Shown: positions 54,501 through 61,313 of the stretch, in pieces | Numbering within the stretch: position 1 is the first letter of the stretch | Layout of the letters: the number at the start of each line of letters is the position of its first letter | Origin: Rhynchopus sp. YZ270_cl-10 | Lineage: Eukaryota > Euglenozoa > Diplonemea > Diplonemida > Diplonemidae | DNA length: 64,000 bases | Reading direction: 5' to 3' | Assembly (NCBI GenBank): GCA_964035575.1 | Contig: OZ037883.1 | Span: 682,001-746,000 of the forward strand | Made by a program: the position numbers and the translations under genes | The notes under the pieces: model-generated | What the model was told of the DNA's origin: nothing | The model's input: only the letters and a program-made list of their open reading frames with translations | The model's database searches: none

Positions 54501-55231
54501 TCTTGCGAAGCCAATGCGGCGATCGTGGCAAGTTTTGCTTCCTCCTCTACACCCAACGAACGGAGAAAAGCAGACGAAAAGCTGAGAGGCTGTTCTATCA
54601 TAAGCCCTGTCGTCACCTCATCAGGGGACGTCACCGGTCTACCCCCTTCTGCCATCAAATAACAGACCTGGAAAAAATCGTCATTTTCCTGAGGTATACC
54701 ACTTACCAACATCACATTCGCGCTTCTTCGGGCGTTCTCTGCGGAGAAGGAGAGTTCTGCTTCACCTATCCCGCTGCCTGCCTCTCCGAAGTGGAGTTTG
54801 GTTCTGTTTTGTGATGGATTTAAAGAGGATTGGCCAAATCGAGATACGTCGCGAATGCTTTGCTTGTATGTCCCCACAAAGGACAGTTGCTTCATGGAGC
54901 GGTCGGACCACGCTGGATGGTATTTGGAGCCTTCCGAGTCGAGGAGGTCTTCAAGTGCAACGAAGCTAATGAGATCGGTGGTCCCATTGATGAAGTTGTC
55001 GAAGACCTCGCTTTGCGCGCATTTCTGTAACGCGCTTGGGTTGTCACTCCCAATAAGCATCCTAGACACGGTGATCAGAATCTGCTCCTTCACATCGACC
55101 TGCTCAGAGGTGTAGCTCTCCCTCCGTTGCTCCAGCTTCGCTGCCTGCTGGAGGAGAGGCGACTTTAGCAAATCCCTGATTTTCGCAAACCCCTCCGTCC
55201 CATTACACACAGGGGACGGAAATTCCTCCAT
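39545..55231 (-). CDS. Divergent dynein heavy chain, single exon
   Basis: The uninterrupted frame encodes 5,228 residues (typical range ~4,000-4,700). Tail and linker occupy ~1-1850. P-loops follow: AAA1 GSASVGKTET (~1877), AAA2 GDSSVGKSS (~2172), AAA3 GTRHCGKTT (~2498) and a degenerate AAA4 SQSGFGRRS (~2882). The stalk and microtubule-binding region centre near 3280. AAA5, AAA6 (GAWVLLQNIHF) and the C-terminal domain end in FWAAKGVAFFAD. Dyneins walk toward microtubule minus ends and drive cilia or cargo transport. Oddities: Walker B of AAA1 reads LFDDF instead of CFDEF, the usual NPGYAGR after it is TMRGNTSSM, and an acidic, Ser-rich insertion of ~500 residues (about 3885-4395) separates AAA5 from AAA6. 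Membership is certain; whether axonemal or cytoplasmic is not, and ATP hydrolysis at AAA1 may be impaired. Confidence 0.93.
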   Translation of the reverse strand: MEEFPSPVCNGTEGFAKIRDLLKSPLLQQAAKLEQRRESYTSEQVDVKEQILITVSRMLIGSDNPSALQKCAQSEVFDNFINGTTDLISFVALEDLLDSEGSKYHPAWSDRSMKQLSFVGTYKQSIRDVSRFGQSSLNPSQNRTKLHFGEAGSGIGEAELSFSAENARRSANVMLVSGIPQENDDFFQVCYLMAEGGRPVTSPDEVTTGLMIEQPLSFSSAFLRSLGVEEEAKLATIAALASQEHHCQKLPQIKPDLLFSADSIAAYIESWTEVICQISLQSIPVDDFHNNSDSLTEGPRYEIDVWTGTVPTLEAVLQHVSQYTLQKALSLCEDVEVVAKHNDAVAAAKGQIKEASSMARTLSSLSHIFSPLYSNDFGQVVTSLPLMCSSMLYLMQLSPHYAKVRNITRLFKRVVVQIITHLKSIIGADKSGDVLWNITSTPEGTERMTLWCEQVHSMAAAFRDSISGACRDYGKDEESFSQVAGRLELFCKRVAKLRELFTYMTRYALLSVRQFSGMEQCVSRFKWLIRKLRFSGIDVLEYTTPAFDKAFIHLRENLVELDASLRVMIKNAFETITDVNKASLLLKTFAPALSPSVVAKKQTIILEQFCSDMLRLHSHFERFKSKPPSHRNSLPLVSAIGWSRLLSKKLTEKSQILSKEDIPEYAYKVHKRAVSAYNSVAQSIVRYESTCIVSSQSYFEHGLDGLRAPPLLKWSDDGLTTHIDYHAVVSLTAARQLHRLGVSLPLDVQNTLELVPFTFKNLSLLQCLANEYTEVLNNMPSYMRAVTAPLIAEVNTALLPGLEGPLSWMSAGISQFIEDVEIAVKTIVETMTHVRVITEDWLGHALSSITTACFVDMSDAPYSLEGFMSSQKKHLRKQPHLVKRCSNTVERGCCTLLEFLPKEVGNSSDKLLNHFYRQLSKEVIGAIVRTLDCLRNAISPRASNADFMAPQGAPLFIITVGIGNNGVEVHPSAKTVQDTITKLAAAIIDVPNNIEAWQGFEENTVKNDVVKSKEVLKKILLLSSSTIDIEMLLLRFVEKYSQYDNLWAKNKFSVVRQFFQRNPTLEQHEEEINHYTTILHELQAMEDFAKKPPFLFDQRELKAVLLDHVKSWLYSYLKPTHVTARTSLEQLKSKLDTWERNLTSNPPTTLPALSRLVDTLRDVRDFSAEFDQTHQPIKEMYAFLSANDFGVLPVERNLVADMKYRWQKMTVHSENAQCYVQKVQRFFRKDLVHDIQRFRVEVTIFCNRFETIKVSLDNLQALDALERLKKNEIILNDMISRCFHYHKGAKLFSIPFKRCALLEGCETEFKDLMAMYALRNTVSEAETSFKQILWSEVNLSFLHTSIQELLKQFRALPSSLSDRKAYSELQDTLGSLRYHIPLLKMLAEPCIQARHWSRLMSICDQQWCIKPSVFRVKDILSVDLANRREAVEELVLCASKEAHIEKSLEEISELWGSRQLTFVPRFKGWGDILCTSDAYAVKDALEESQLILTNLMSSRYINFFKAEAEMWMKQLSTTTEMMTQWMEVQAAWLHIEVVFSGDTITQQMPDEVRRFAIIDQQWCKIINRAKQAQNIVTFCTGNDLSVLPSLLNHLSECQLKLHVFLEEKRERFPRLYFVSESMLLRILASPDASQLPSVFDGVTEAVVSDDPQCIVTGLESEGDHPLMLTKPVTCTGNVEIWLDELRIETQHTLREGIRQAAVELHTLIGSDEIEVSFFLAYRPLQISQVMLQLLFTSEITSLMSTRQAETCRRTEQRLRMRIREVAASLIKASTNIPKDSVKMFQSLLLNALHLTEVAQRLTHRKNAGNMQWEWVRLLRVYWKGDSDVCAIRCVDTELQYGFDYIGYHEKISITPLTERSFVTLFQAMTLQMCGVLTGSASVGKTETIRDMGTTCGRCVSVFNCSQTMDSVCVGRVLRGLVQTGDWGLFDDFTRIPSAVLSTMASQLACIFMAVKKRVNSFIFTDGLPCKAIHLGCFMTMRGNTSSMVPGNLRSLFRVGSMVKPDRFIIIKMKLLVVGFRDVSNLAMKMDQFLTTLENKFVNRAYDFGLSLLRPIFDEVQQPHAMRPSTSPRASFFCSPQTKMLGTLGHETIVNAMYRVISPMLQSSDLEELQSLLKLIFLSEAVPQNTDYTEFLGEVAESLNYRPSPRFIDKTYQLYVTQKTRHSIMVMGDSSVGKSSITKVLLEALTEEHGLKHKALKIYPRAITCDEMYGYLDSATGRWQMGIFASLWNKANNEARRSQSTWVICDGPVEQGWTDNLSTALDNTKTLSLSNGDRISMASTTRLVFESEHMQNVTPHTASRLGIVFVSKEEVLWEDIVEVHVRNVESMGEFEGLASEHCDTIRRHFLTHAIPMYNACRYEVERKLGEFDPRSALLQCVQATCQTVQQLRRVTDISECCERVCWSVLSTCLGSFCSQNGRVYLDSYIRKKASPGSAPPTGSLAYHYIISNVTGEWVPLNPTILPCDNMCGAFMPTLQTEHIVMYAQACLRLQLPILICGTRHCGKTTLMQAILKGMEEGDTHCKRVKLWQSTTATKLRGVIESYFMKKMGNTYGPRPSGSLFLFFDDVSLPQTAASDASELVRQIVEANGYWDGWRAGEWRSLADLTPLAALDYTLPGKIPRRLLRHFVLLECEAPSPDDVYYIVDKVLPTIQTRIKNMTVDLYFKCAKLFPPNPQQPHHVWSLCRMWRVFAGIKMAPAAAKNNTDQMLALWKHEVTREFCDVLQKECDKQHFRHLTSSLLAKDVVSEDGHAVYYYVKQESVIKEMAGHRNPMSARTRNTTRKISQVFFRKMQSRPSTGLRDLLNGLQIKNYAFKSDTLLYDHVAHAELTKSLRKAKGLLKEGKGELSDIVLVDDMVVHVARVARVLSKKSGSMLLVSQSGFGRRSLVRLASYICAQPFHDITYPKGTQMESMEGLKTAIKASGITGPQCVFIKADDLTSREVVLEKLKHLADMNDVSLIFNQEVGTINQVLLSPAGPPCTQFDANDLAQSMSVANTSFPPQDRQPVLSHTFEKRVKENLHFVICISPSMLTNRVFIRDFSSFFVRFTVNCYEPWSRKSTAVVAEGILKSSSILEVQDELFAKKISGLCGDFHLMARELAKQYEMEHSRVTYDTRDMQKFIQLFTTLLQKRKQEICLYTAKAKVTIKRLQETNDDVSKLQLLSEAKEAMLKQSQQRQALLRAESYETTQEVQNKRRKLDAAKVELAAKSSYTAQARLRAQVNLDLINPRFDQAKQALESITPLDLKNIRSVSTTPFSVRRMFDPLAILLHMPLAEVKVEEVKPRSYVLNDSWAQSGKNLSRQDFVQIITDFTATKKDSINEETMELLSACVGEEEDCSFEKTRRTSGTIGAVLTWASVMMEYYELRRTAEYLLVEVTQAEAKGRASNQKLEKVQEAYEAVSLEARRITRQLEEQKCLQVQLDEEAAKIRLSSEAAVSLVEGLKPLREKWLVSATYFEDMLAELPFYVLIHTFLAVYAGPLNEKYRAVLTERARQLCGEQAPKCHLESFYGKETEPVQQDPLLSSIMCPALNNFASVDNFYKSSLAVVFAMLPYRCSFLIDPERRGLDIIKEYGESKNMNCFSANQTYFMENLLDSMRLGVPVVLENCSGDIHLQMWEILRRNFSRSGRSLVVSVGGKLCEVAEGFELILCCKESDVVLHPQLVKLVNVVDFRASSVGLRDRFFNKVTEEVKVDTQFEVSAIRHALSLSDMKIAELETHMLDSLAVSSVAIVDDDELLTHLFEVKHSIQNETDNAKKWRTALTKAEATLNEYLPVAVRAVSLFNLTTLLQRVSPVYHISMHQFIRIVTRALRDVEANPPEMQQRKLHAMISKLTQVVHVHFSRMILEEHKVFFCLFFALAIARESGMVPEAGIKAFTDLGNSQRTIVANTTKEEEDKEYLDLVEEARAKEDTIFGMAYLQAHSAADEQEQVYGDVFTAAAAHETQDEIHRLQSVTHTVDGGHHPIGRASLAYGRLGFSANTSSFRSSDASHFLGSEDDEDNTLMRDFTATASFAADPLMTGDDDEGETLMLDFATPTMDTTPDFLTHETAPAMQAPPQLTLEPCVEPTLLITEETGQEVKSPQSPLEETAFEPVPPRHPRGDDKKDKKARQPSPGNESAVTFATSPLTKGMKKIASMKSLRAAPGRASKNPAREMPRKKKGDGVVKKSSGEAALGIVVDDALKEHESEAAADDDESDEACADEQNSDEAAAASPLDMTSSHAQRLETCFPVSQSQEPENEGRLSTFGLGCRRYTRECDNDFATKSDNQELFSDDVILAAMRAHDCFAGITPETDASEAKSSSPKHAIVLTATRAPDDERNDDEEVERPRHVGIEVPEPDLCPPKTCTINVSAYDEQMNNILEADLAVLGCEAVAGDGEEEEAFDAQQCTLPNWVPLPSRMNAKFLSDRYEHFRHISKMIDEQKEGFRQWLEHEHPENIMLPVDFPETSSRLFDTFLMIRCFRQDRIVQASKQFVAAFIGEEYSEPADKSYVDAVNSSNVAEPLLCLISHGVDPSGELDLLSKKLKQRLCVVTVGEDEEKRRDEQEDVPEAQPAAAKARALSLSSRSRASTRITICAQDPSSKEEFETTTQEMDEIPAWSLIEREMLSGAWVLLQNIHFSVPILEKVKQHIENEQAKEEMEMARKLEEALKELRDDVTNAVSPTIRDLALLPNSKTRTTKLQEEPKPGFHNQAKMLLTADLNMIDELPLFLVENCSKISRNRPPGLRRSMRTVMDTLSADLVSAFVRPEYKTLVYSMCLIHSILRNRGRYSPNGWGLDHVFQVSDVPAMAGFLHHHFSMLGDVGSRCKPVDFECIESMAGIFFAGEVADETDRSAVLSQITLYLKQLAEVPLTSSEPIEMAPGCVLHWDMSAADVATQISSIPVQDTPAVFGIQNSVDLLAAPETLLESVMKLQDSCPQKNKKHDIDYKQANRAIELLLSKMNGLCPLSDSRRRETSPPLLRAPVQAGPLERYLKSEICALDATVRDVRQSLKNVLCGLYGFRNLYENEYAVIECVLRGEVPHHWDHATKLDYNLPRWSVYLQQRHEQLSNWEESGMPSSLWLGGMKYPKGLLPAFLEHVAEIVVKPLSDIGMTVTVSKHNFDSEFESSPRELYLRNVVLDGAKWDSETNGLTTQVSQLQQTFPPLLCVGVEDVVAPETVILKQEKKRKTSGDDFLQMYKEKVEPVENVLGIPCFSCRSRGDANNILDVLVKDDNKHFWAAKGVAFFAD

Positions 55232-56485
55232 TTAATATCTCCCCCAAAATGGGGGAATAATGAAATTGGTTAAAAAATGGTTGGTTATCTCTGTAAAATT
55301 GAGAATAATGCGAGGTTTGGTTTGCTTCTGGAGGGTGATTGTGAGGAGGAAGGGAGGGGAGGAGAGGGGAGGGAGAGGGGGAGAAAGAAAATATTTGCTT
55401 TTCTTTTGCCCAGAATTCGATATCGGTTTGGAAGAAAAAAAATAAAATGGGCTAAGTTTTTTTTTTTCTGACTGTAGCCCTTCGTGGAAACCCTGATTGA
55501 TGACCAAATATTTCCTTTTTTCTTCTTTTTTTTTTGTGTCTTTTTTGATCGCCCAATATGACAAAACAAAACCAAAACGCGGAAAAATAAAAAAAACACG
55601 CACCCACACAACACACCCCAGAGGATTCAGTGGTTTGCCAAAAGAAAAGATGAAATGGACCTGACGGGGTACAAAATGCATCGAAAAATATTATGACTGT
55701 CTTGTGCGCAGACACACAAAAAACCCCCGCATAAATTGGGGGACTAACGCTTTGAGGGACGTATGGCTATTGGAGAAACAAAGAAAAATGAAGAGAACGA
55801 CTGATGTCCTTAAGCCTCTACCTTAACCCAGAATAACAGAAGAATACGAATGAAAGCTGAAAGGAGTCTCCTTACGGTGCACACAACAACTCTCAGAAAA
55901 GCTGGCAAGACAAAACCCACCCTCAACCTACTCAACATCACAGCCTTTTTTCCAATGAAAAAAAAAAGTGAACACTGCAGAAGGGTTTGGTATGAGGAGA
56001 CCTTTTTGTGTGGAAGACACCACATAGGTCTGAACAGGGAGCTTGGTATTAACTCGCTTTTGTTGCTTCGTACTCTTTTTCTAAGTCTGCCTTCATCTGT
56101 GGTGTGAATATTTTTTTTGAGGTATTTTTTTCTTGGATAAATATCTAGTTTACAGTGAGCAAACAAGGTGTCAATATGGGTGAATTTATTGTGTTATCCG
56201 TATTGGAAGGCAATCATTAAAAGCAAAGTAGAGTTGCAATACAAAAGCCCTCTCGTGAACAGTGTCCTTGGTACAATGTCCGGCTGTACCGGGGGTGGAC
56301 ACCCAACCATGCAGTCCTACAATCCATTTCGTGGTTTACATCTTATGCTACTCCCGCTTCCACTCAGCCAGATGAATGGGGATCATTGCAAAGACAGGGA
56401 CAGGGTAAAGTTTTTACAAGCACCTCCTGTGGAAGCCTATTGAAAGCAAAGAGAAAGGGCCTCGAAGCCGTCACTGTGCTTTTCG
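55232..56485. other. Gene-free stretch upstream of dynein
   Basis: About 1.25 kb, AT-rich with polypyrimidine/polypurine tracts near 55340-55385 and 55455-55535. A weak relative of the stem-loop motif core (AAGCCTCTACCTTAA) lies near 55811. Nothing else is recognisable. Confidence 0.5.
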
Positions 56486-59456
56486 TCATATATCGCATTC
56501 GTTAGTCAAGCATTTTGTGGGGGAAAACATTACCTTGCCGAACTTTCTGCTTTGCATGTACGATGTCAAGGACTCCTCAACGAGGCCCATTTTCGCCATC
56601 ACGAACTCGTCAAAGGTCTGTTGGGTGTTTGGTTGGTTTGGTGTTCGATTTCATATGGTTCATAAAACAGAAAGTATGACAGAAGAAAACTGCGGGGAAG
56701 ATGACTCATGCGGAAAACACTTCGGAGAGGAGAAAGGATGACGGAGCGTCCTTCACGCCTGCAGCAAGCAAGGGATGGGTGGTATATCACGCTGCAGACA
56801 CCAATGGAACACTCCCAGCGCCAGGAAGTGCAGTGGTCATATCCTCTGACGAATGACGCGTGTGAGTCGGTCATGGGAGCGCCAGCTGTGCGGCTTGGGT
56901 TGGCCCCGTCCCTGGTGGATGAGGAGCTGCGCGTCATATGAGGCGCAATAAGGCGAATCTTGCCTAGCCGTACTGGATGTGCAGAAGGCTCAGATCTAAG
57001 CAGGTAAAGCCAGTAATTGTTATTGAGGGATAAATTGCGAGACTTTGCTTTGAAATCACCGCGACAATGAGCCAGAAACCATGGCAAATAAATCTCTATG
57101 TGAAAAGAAAAAAAATGCACACAAAACTACATACCGATGCCTTTGCAACATTCTCCTTCTTCTCCTCCTCAGCCTTCTCGGCGGCCTCCTTGCCAGGGTG
57201 CATCCCGAACGTCACAGGCTTCTCCTCCTCTCCTCCTGCCGTTTCGGTTTTTGCTTTCTTCTGCTTCTTGAATCCATCGTCTGCCCACCATTCCTTTTCG
57301 TGTTCATGCGGGCTGAGGGTTTTGGTGAACTTTCTTTTGACGCGGGAGGTGATGTCGGTTGGGGGGTGGAGGACGAACTCTCCGAGACGTCCGTCGGGTT
57401 GGATGCTGGGGAGGGATGGGGGTCTGAGGTGCGCTGCACAGAGGGTGACGCCTGAGGTGAGTTGGAAGGAGATCATGGTTGTACCGACCATGTCACCTGC
57501 ACGGGACTGCAGGTCGGCAAACGCCTGTTGCGCGGCAGCTGTAGACTCATACCGAAGCATGCAGGTCCCCACAAAGTGGCGTTCCCCAACCATGACAGGC
57601 CGAATGCTCTTCAACCCCACAATCGCCGCACCATCAAACCCCGCCTCCTTAAGGCGGTCAATAAGCCCCACCTTATGCGCAAGCTCCTCCGCCCGCGCCA
57701 AGCTCGCCTTCAGCGGGCCCACCTCTCTCGTCCCCTCCCTCTCCTTTATCGATGCCTTCAACGAACGGATCGTCGTCTGCGCGCTGTCCGCCTCCCCACA
57801 GTGCCACGCCTTCGGGATGTTCGACAGCATCACCACAGCGGTGTACTCCCCAAGGGCCTGGCCGTACTCCTTCAGCTTCTCCTGGCTCTCCTCGGCATAT
57901 TTCTGTTGGGGTGCGTTCTCCTGCATCGGTGTGTCGTGGGTGACCAGCATGGTGTCCTCACCCTTGAGCTTCTTCTCGGCAAGCTCCTCGTACATGGCGC
58001 GCTTCTTCTTGAAGGCGCGTGATGTTTTGAAGCCGTCCACATCGCTGGCAGAGAGGTTGGAGTTCTGCTCGAGGATGACCTCCTGCAGGGCTTGAAGGTA
58101 TTCGGGTGACACCTCGGGCACCTCCTCTGGTGCATCGGTGGTGGTGGGGTTGGCGGTGGCTGCCTCAGTGCGACGCTGCACCTCGGCTTCGTACTCTGCC
58201 TGCTTCTTCTTGAATCCACGCGATGTTTTGTATGAGTTGAGATCATCCTCGAGGAGGTGGGGGTTCTTCTCCATGATGATTTTGTCCAACAGCGAGACCT
58301 CAGAGCTCTCCACAGCAGCCTTCTGTGGGGACGCCACCTTAGCCTTCTGCGGTGTCGTGGCCGGGGCTGGCATTGCGGCAAGCGCCTTCTGGATCTCTGG
58401 AAGGTATTTCTTTGCGAAGTTGCGGCTGGACTTGAAGGAGTGGAGGCTGTTTGCGTCGGGGACCCAGTTTTGGGAAAGGATGTACGCATCTTCGCGAGAC
58501 ATCCCTGCGGGCTCGGGCTCTGCTGCAGCAGAGTTGGAGCTGTCACCAAGCGACGAGGATGAAGACGACGACGACGACGAGGAGCTGATGACACTGCTCA
58601 TGGACGCAGCATCGTTGTCGGACATCTCCACAGGCGATGCAGCAGCTGCGGGTGTAGGTGCAGGCGCGGCAGCCTCGGACACGATATCCGCACTCTTGCT
58701 GTCGGAGGACAGCGGGAAGGAGGAAGAGGAGGAGGAGGAGGAGCCAGGCGCAGAGGACGTGCCCTCGTCGTCGTCCAGGTCCATCTCCCCAGACGCCTCC
58801 TTCGTGTACGCACCCCGTACCTGCGCAGAAAGATCCATGTACGCCTGCCACATCTTCGGTCCCTGCTTGCTCCAAGACCGTCCAGTGGTGTGGCTGCGAA
58901 TAAAAAATGGGTTGAAAAATTGAATGTGTGTGTTATTTGTACATGAAATAATGGATTTTTTTTTTTTTTTTTTTTTTTTACGATTACCTACATTGTAGGC
59001 GGGTTTAGTGCTGCCGCGAGTGCTGGCACATGACCCTGGTACTGCCTCATACCACGTTTTCTTGTTGTTCTACGTGGCGGGGTTCCACACCGCTCAAGGC
59101 AGTGGGGGACAGTTTCCCTGTTCTTGTTTTGAGGCGATTTTTTCCAAAAATTGGTAATATTGGTGCTCCTGACGACTCCATATTGCGTACTTCTTGCGCA
59201 CTTTGTGCACAAAAAAAATATACAGGAATGCCCTTTTTGCGCACTTAGCCCCACCGGGGTCTAAAATTCAATGGGGCGCAATTTTTTTATCCACTTTTGT
59301 ACAGTGCCAAAAAAAAACCCATTCCGCTCTTCATAAAAGTTGGGAACAGAAAAAAAAGGAAAGTGGGGCATACCTCTTCACTCCGCCCTCGTCTGTCATC
59401 AGCTTTTTCTGGAGGAAGATGAGGAACCCTGCATCAGACATGTCGGGAGAGGACAT
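56486..59456 (-). CDS. HMG-box-like / FKTSR-repeat / RRM-like protein, three exons
   Basis: Exons 59456-59374, 58893-57135 and 56617-56486 join in phase (donors GTATGC and GTATGT, acceptors TTCGCAG and CCCAACAG), giving 657 residues. An HMG-box-like N-terminus spans the first join (FLIFLQKKL ... GRSWSKQGPKMWQAYMDLS ... AYTKEA, ~8-62). Ser- and acid-rich linkers follow. A ~33-residue repeat with a (F/Y)K(S/T)SRxFxKK core occurs at about 162-193, 229-262 and 297-329, and a fourth, more divergent copy (SYMQSRKFGK) is encoded by exon 3 (~615-642). Its match to the repeat supports that splice. An RRM-like region (~380-516; VVMLSNIP, FVGTCMLRYES) lies between repeats 3 and 4. Nucleic-acid binding is likely; the repeat is unknown to me. 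The last ~15 residues after GKV are uncertain because a further intron cannot be excluded. Confidence 0.75.
56708..56941 (+). other. GC-rich island with small open frame inside intron 2 of the HMG-like gene
   Basis: Within an otherwise AT-rich 517-nt intron, ~200 bp are GC-rich and open on the plus strand for 77 codons (ending APSLVDEELRVI). The opposite strand is also open. It could be a nested small gene, a skipped exon or chance. No homology is recognised. Confidence 0.25.
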
Positions 59457-60116
59457 TGTATCGTATTGTGTTGTGTTGTGTTTTTTGAGAAAGATAAAAA
59501 GAACAAACCCCCCTAAACGCACTCCCCTCGCGTGTGTACCCTGTAGGAGTAGATGATGGCATTGAGTGTAGAGAGACAGTCCAAAAGAAAGAGAGAGATT
59601 CGGGGAATTCGTTTTTGTCATAAAAGAGTTTTTTTTTTTTCTTGTCAGTGTGTGTGTGTGTGTGTTTTTTTGGCTTTGTTTTGCTTTTTTTTATCAACGG
59701 CAATTATTGACTCTTCACAAAATCCTGTTACATGCGTGCAATTTAAAAACCACAATTTACAGATATTTGGTCACAAAATTATGATGTGTGGTCCTCCACG
59801 TATGACCAAAACATAGGAGGTCGTTGGTTCAATGAAGGAGTGCGCAAGCGATGACCCATCTGGGATGGAATAATGTCTTTATGGATCTGCACAATGTGGG
59901 TACTTCGACCAGACAACAGGAGACAGTTGCCCAAGCTCTCCAGTGGTCCTCCAGACTCCCCTTGCACTTCTCACTTTCTCCCTCCACTTCACCTACCATC
60001 GCTAAAGGGGTCTCATAGCTCGTTACACATTGCACGCCTGCAACAGGATTTTGTGACTCGTCAATAATTGCACGTCAATGAAAACTACTAATTCTTGTTA
60101 AATTCTATCCCGAAAG

Positions 60117-60194
60117 TTTAACGCAGTGAGTTGTGGGTCACTCGTTCACGGATCGTGGGATTAGTACACGTGGCCCACAACGCACTGCGTTTAA
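60117..60194. repeat. Small foldback sequence
   Basis: AACGCAGTG-AG-TTGTGGG at 60120-60137 is inverted as CCCACAA-CG-CACTGCGTT at 60174-60191, with only the 2-nt centre mismatched. The 36-nt loop contains CACGGATCGTG. It is either a tiny foldback element or an RNA hairpin. Confidence 0.6.
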
Positions 60195-60440
60195 TTGTGC
60201 GGATATAATTTAACGGTAATTATAAGCTATTTTGAAATGGTTGCTATCAACGCAGACTCTGAGGCGGTGCTTCACTGTATGGTCGTTTTTTTTTTTTTTT
60301 TTTGAAATATGTATTCAGAGATGGAGATAGATTTGGGATTTTCAAAAAAGACCCGGTTTGACCCGGTCTGAGCTTTTTGGGGTCAAAAAAAATTTTTCGC
60401 GCTGCGCGCGAAAATGACACCGGCACGTGCGACCTGGTTG

Positions 60441-60611
60441 TTACACTTCTTTGGCGGGGAACTTGCGCAACAGCGTTTGTGCCTTGATGAAGGGGAGTAG
60501 GGTCCATGTTCCCCCTTTGTTCAGCACACCGAACTTCACGCACTCGGCAAAAGTGGATTTCTCGGCGGTCATGCCCCAAAGGTTCCTGGCGAAGCCACGG
60601 TACGCAACAGT
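60441..60611 (-). pseudogene. Coding-like fragment of unknown origin
   Basis: A 56-residue frame ending in a stop reads like protein (RNLWGMTAEKSTF ... FGVLNKGGTWTLLPF ... LLRKFPAKEV) and is GC-rich against an AT-rich background. It has no upstream ATG before an in-frame stop and no convincing acceptor. Pieces nearby (GCGCCGCAGGCGC, 60661-60673) recall the ends of the 1897-2990 element, so it may be a gene or transposon remnant. Family unknown. Confidence 0.35.
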
Positions 60612-60992
60612 TCAAAAAAATTGCGCTTAAAATTGTACATTTTGGGGTGGGTCGTAAGCTTGCGCCGCAGGCGCACGGTACGCTACTTTTATTATTTCGC
60701 CATGCTTCATGCTTCCTTTTGCTTCGGCGTTTGACTAATTGAATCGCGTTCTGGCTGTGACGGGGTCACTTTGTTCATGAGGCCATTTCTGGTCACTCTC
60801 AGAGGCTCGTGCGAGGTACCAAAAAAAATCGATTTTCTCCCAAAATTGGCAAATCCCATTTTTTTTTTTTTTGACCCGGTTTTGAAACCGGGTCAGTAGA
60901 CGCACCTCCACCCCTGTATGGATTGCAGTTTGCTATTGGTTCAGAATACATTGTCTCGCTAGGTCGGTACGAAAAAAAAAGGGGCGCGGTGT

Positions 60993-61041
60993 GTATTTTC
61001 GTTGTGTCGACGATCACCTGAGCACCCACCTTGGTGGGACT
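60993..61041 (+). repeat. Dispersed ~50-bp repeat, copy 2
   Basis: It matches 881-931 in the same orientation around CCCACCTTGGTGG. Confidence 0.45.
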
Positions 61042-61269
61042 AGGGTCTGTACTCAATGTCGGCCGAAGCCTTTGTACCACGGAAGGTGTGCATTTACTTT
61101 TTCCCTTTGACGCCAACCGCCTTGGTGAACGTACTCGGCAGTCCCATTTCTCCCATCAAAACGTGCGACTTTTAAAAAAAAAATTGGAGGGAATAAAATG
61201 AAGATTGATAACACTCGCAGTGTCACATGGGGAATGCGGACATGTAGTACTTCATCTAGTTATGATAAG

Positions 61270-61313
61270 TGAAGTTGGAAGGGTGCAAGCGCCTCTGTGG
61301 ACGTAGGCACGGT
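61270..61313 (-). ncRNA. Dispersed hairpin family III, copy c
   Basis: Minus sense GTGCCTACGTCCACAGAGGC continues GCTTGCAC. GTGC/GCAC and CGTC/GGCG form two stems with a symmetric 3x3 internal loop. This is the best-paired copy of the family. Confidence 0.35.

Noticed and set aside
59785-59845. tRNA-like GGAGGTCGTTGGTTCAA
   Set aside because: The T stem does not pair and no acceptor stem closes.
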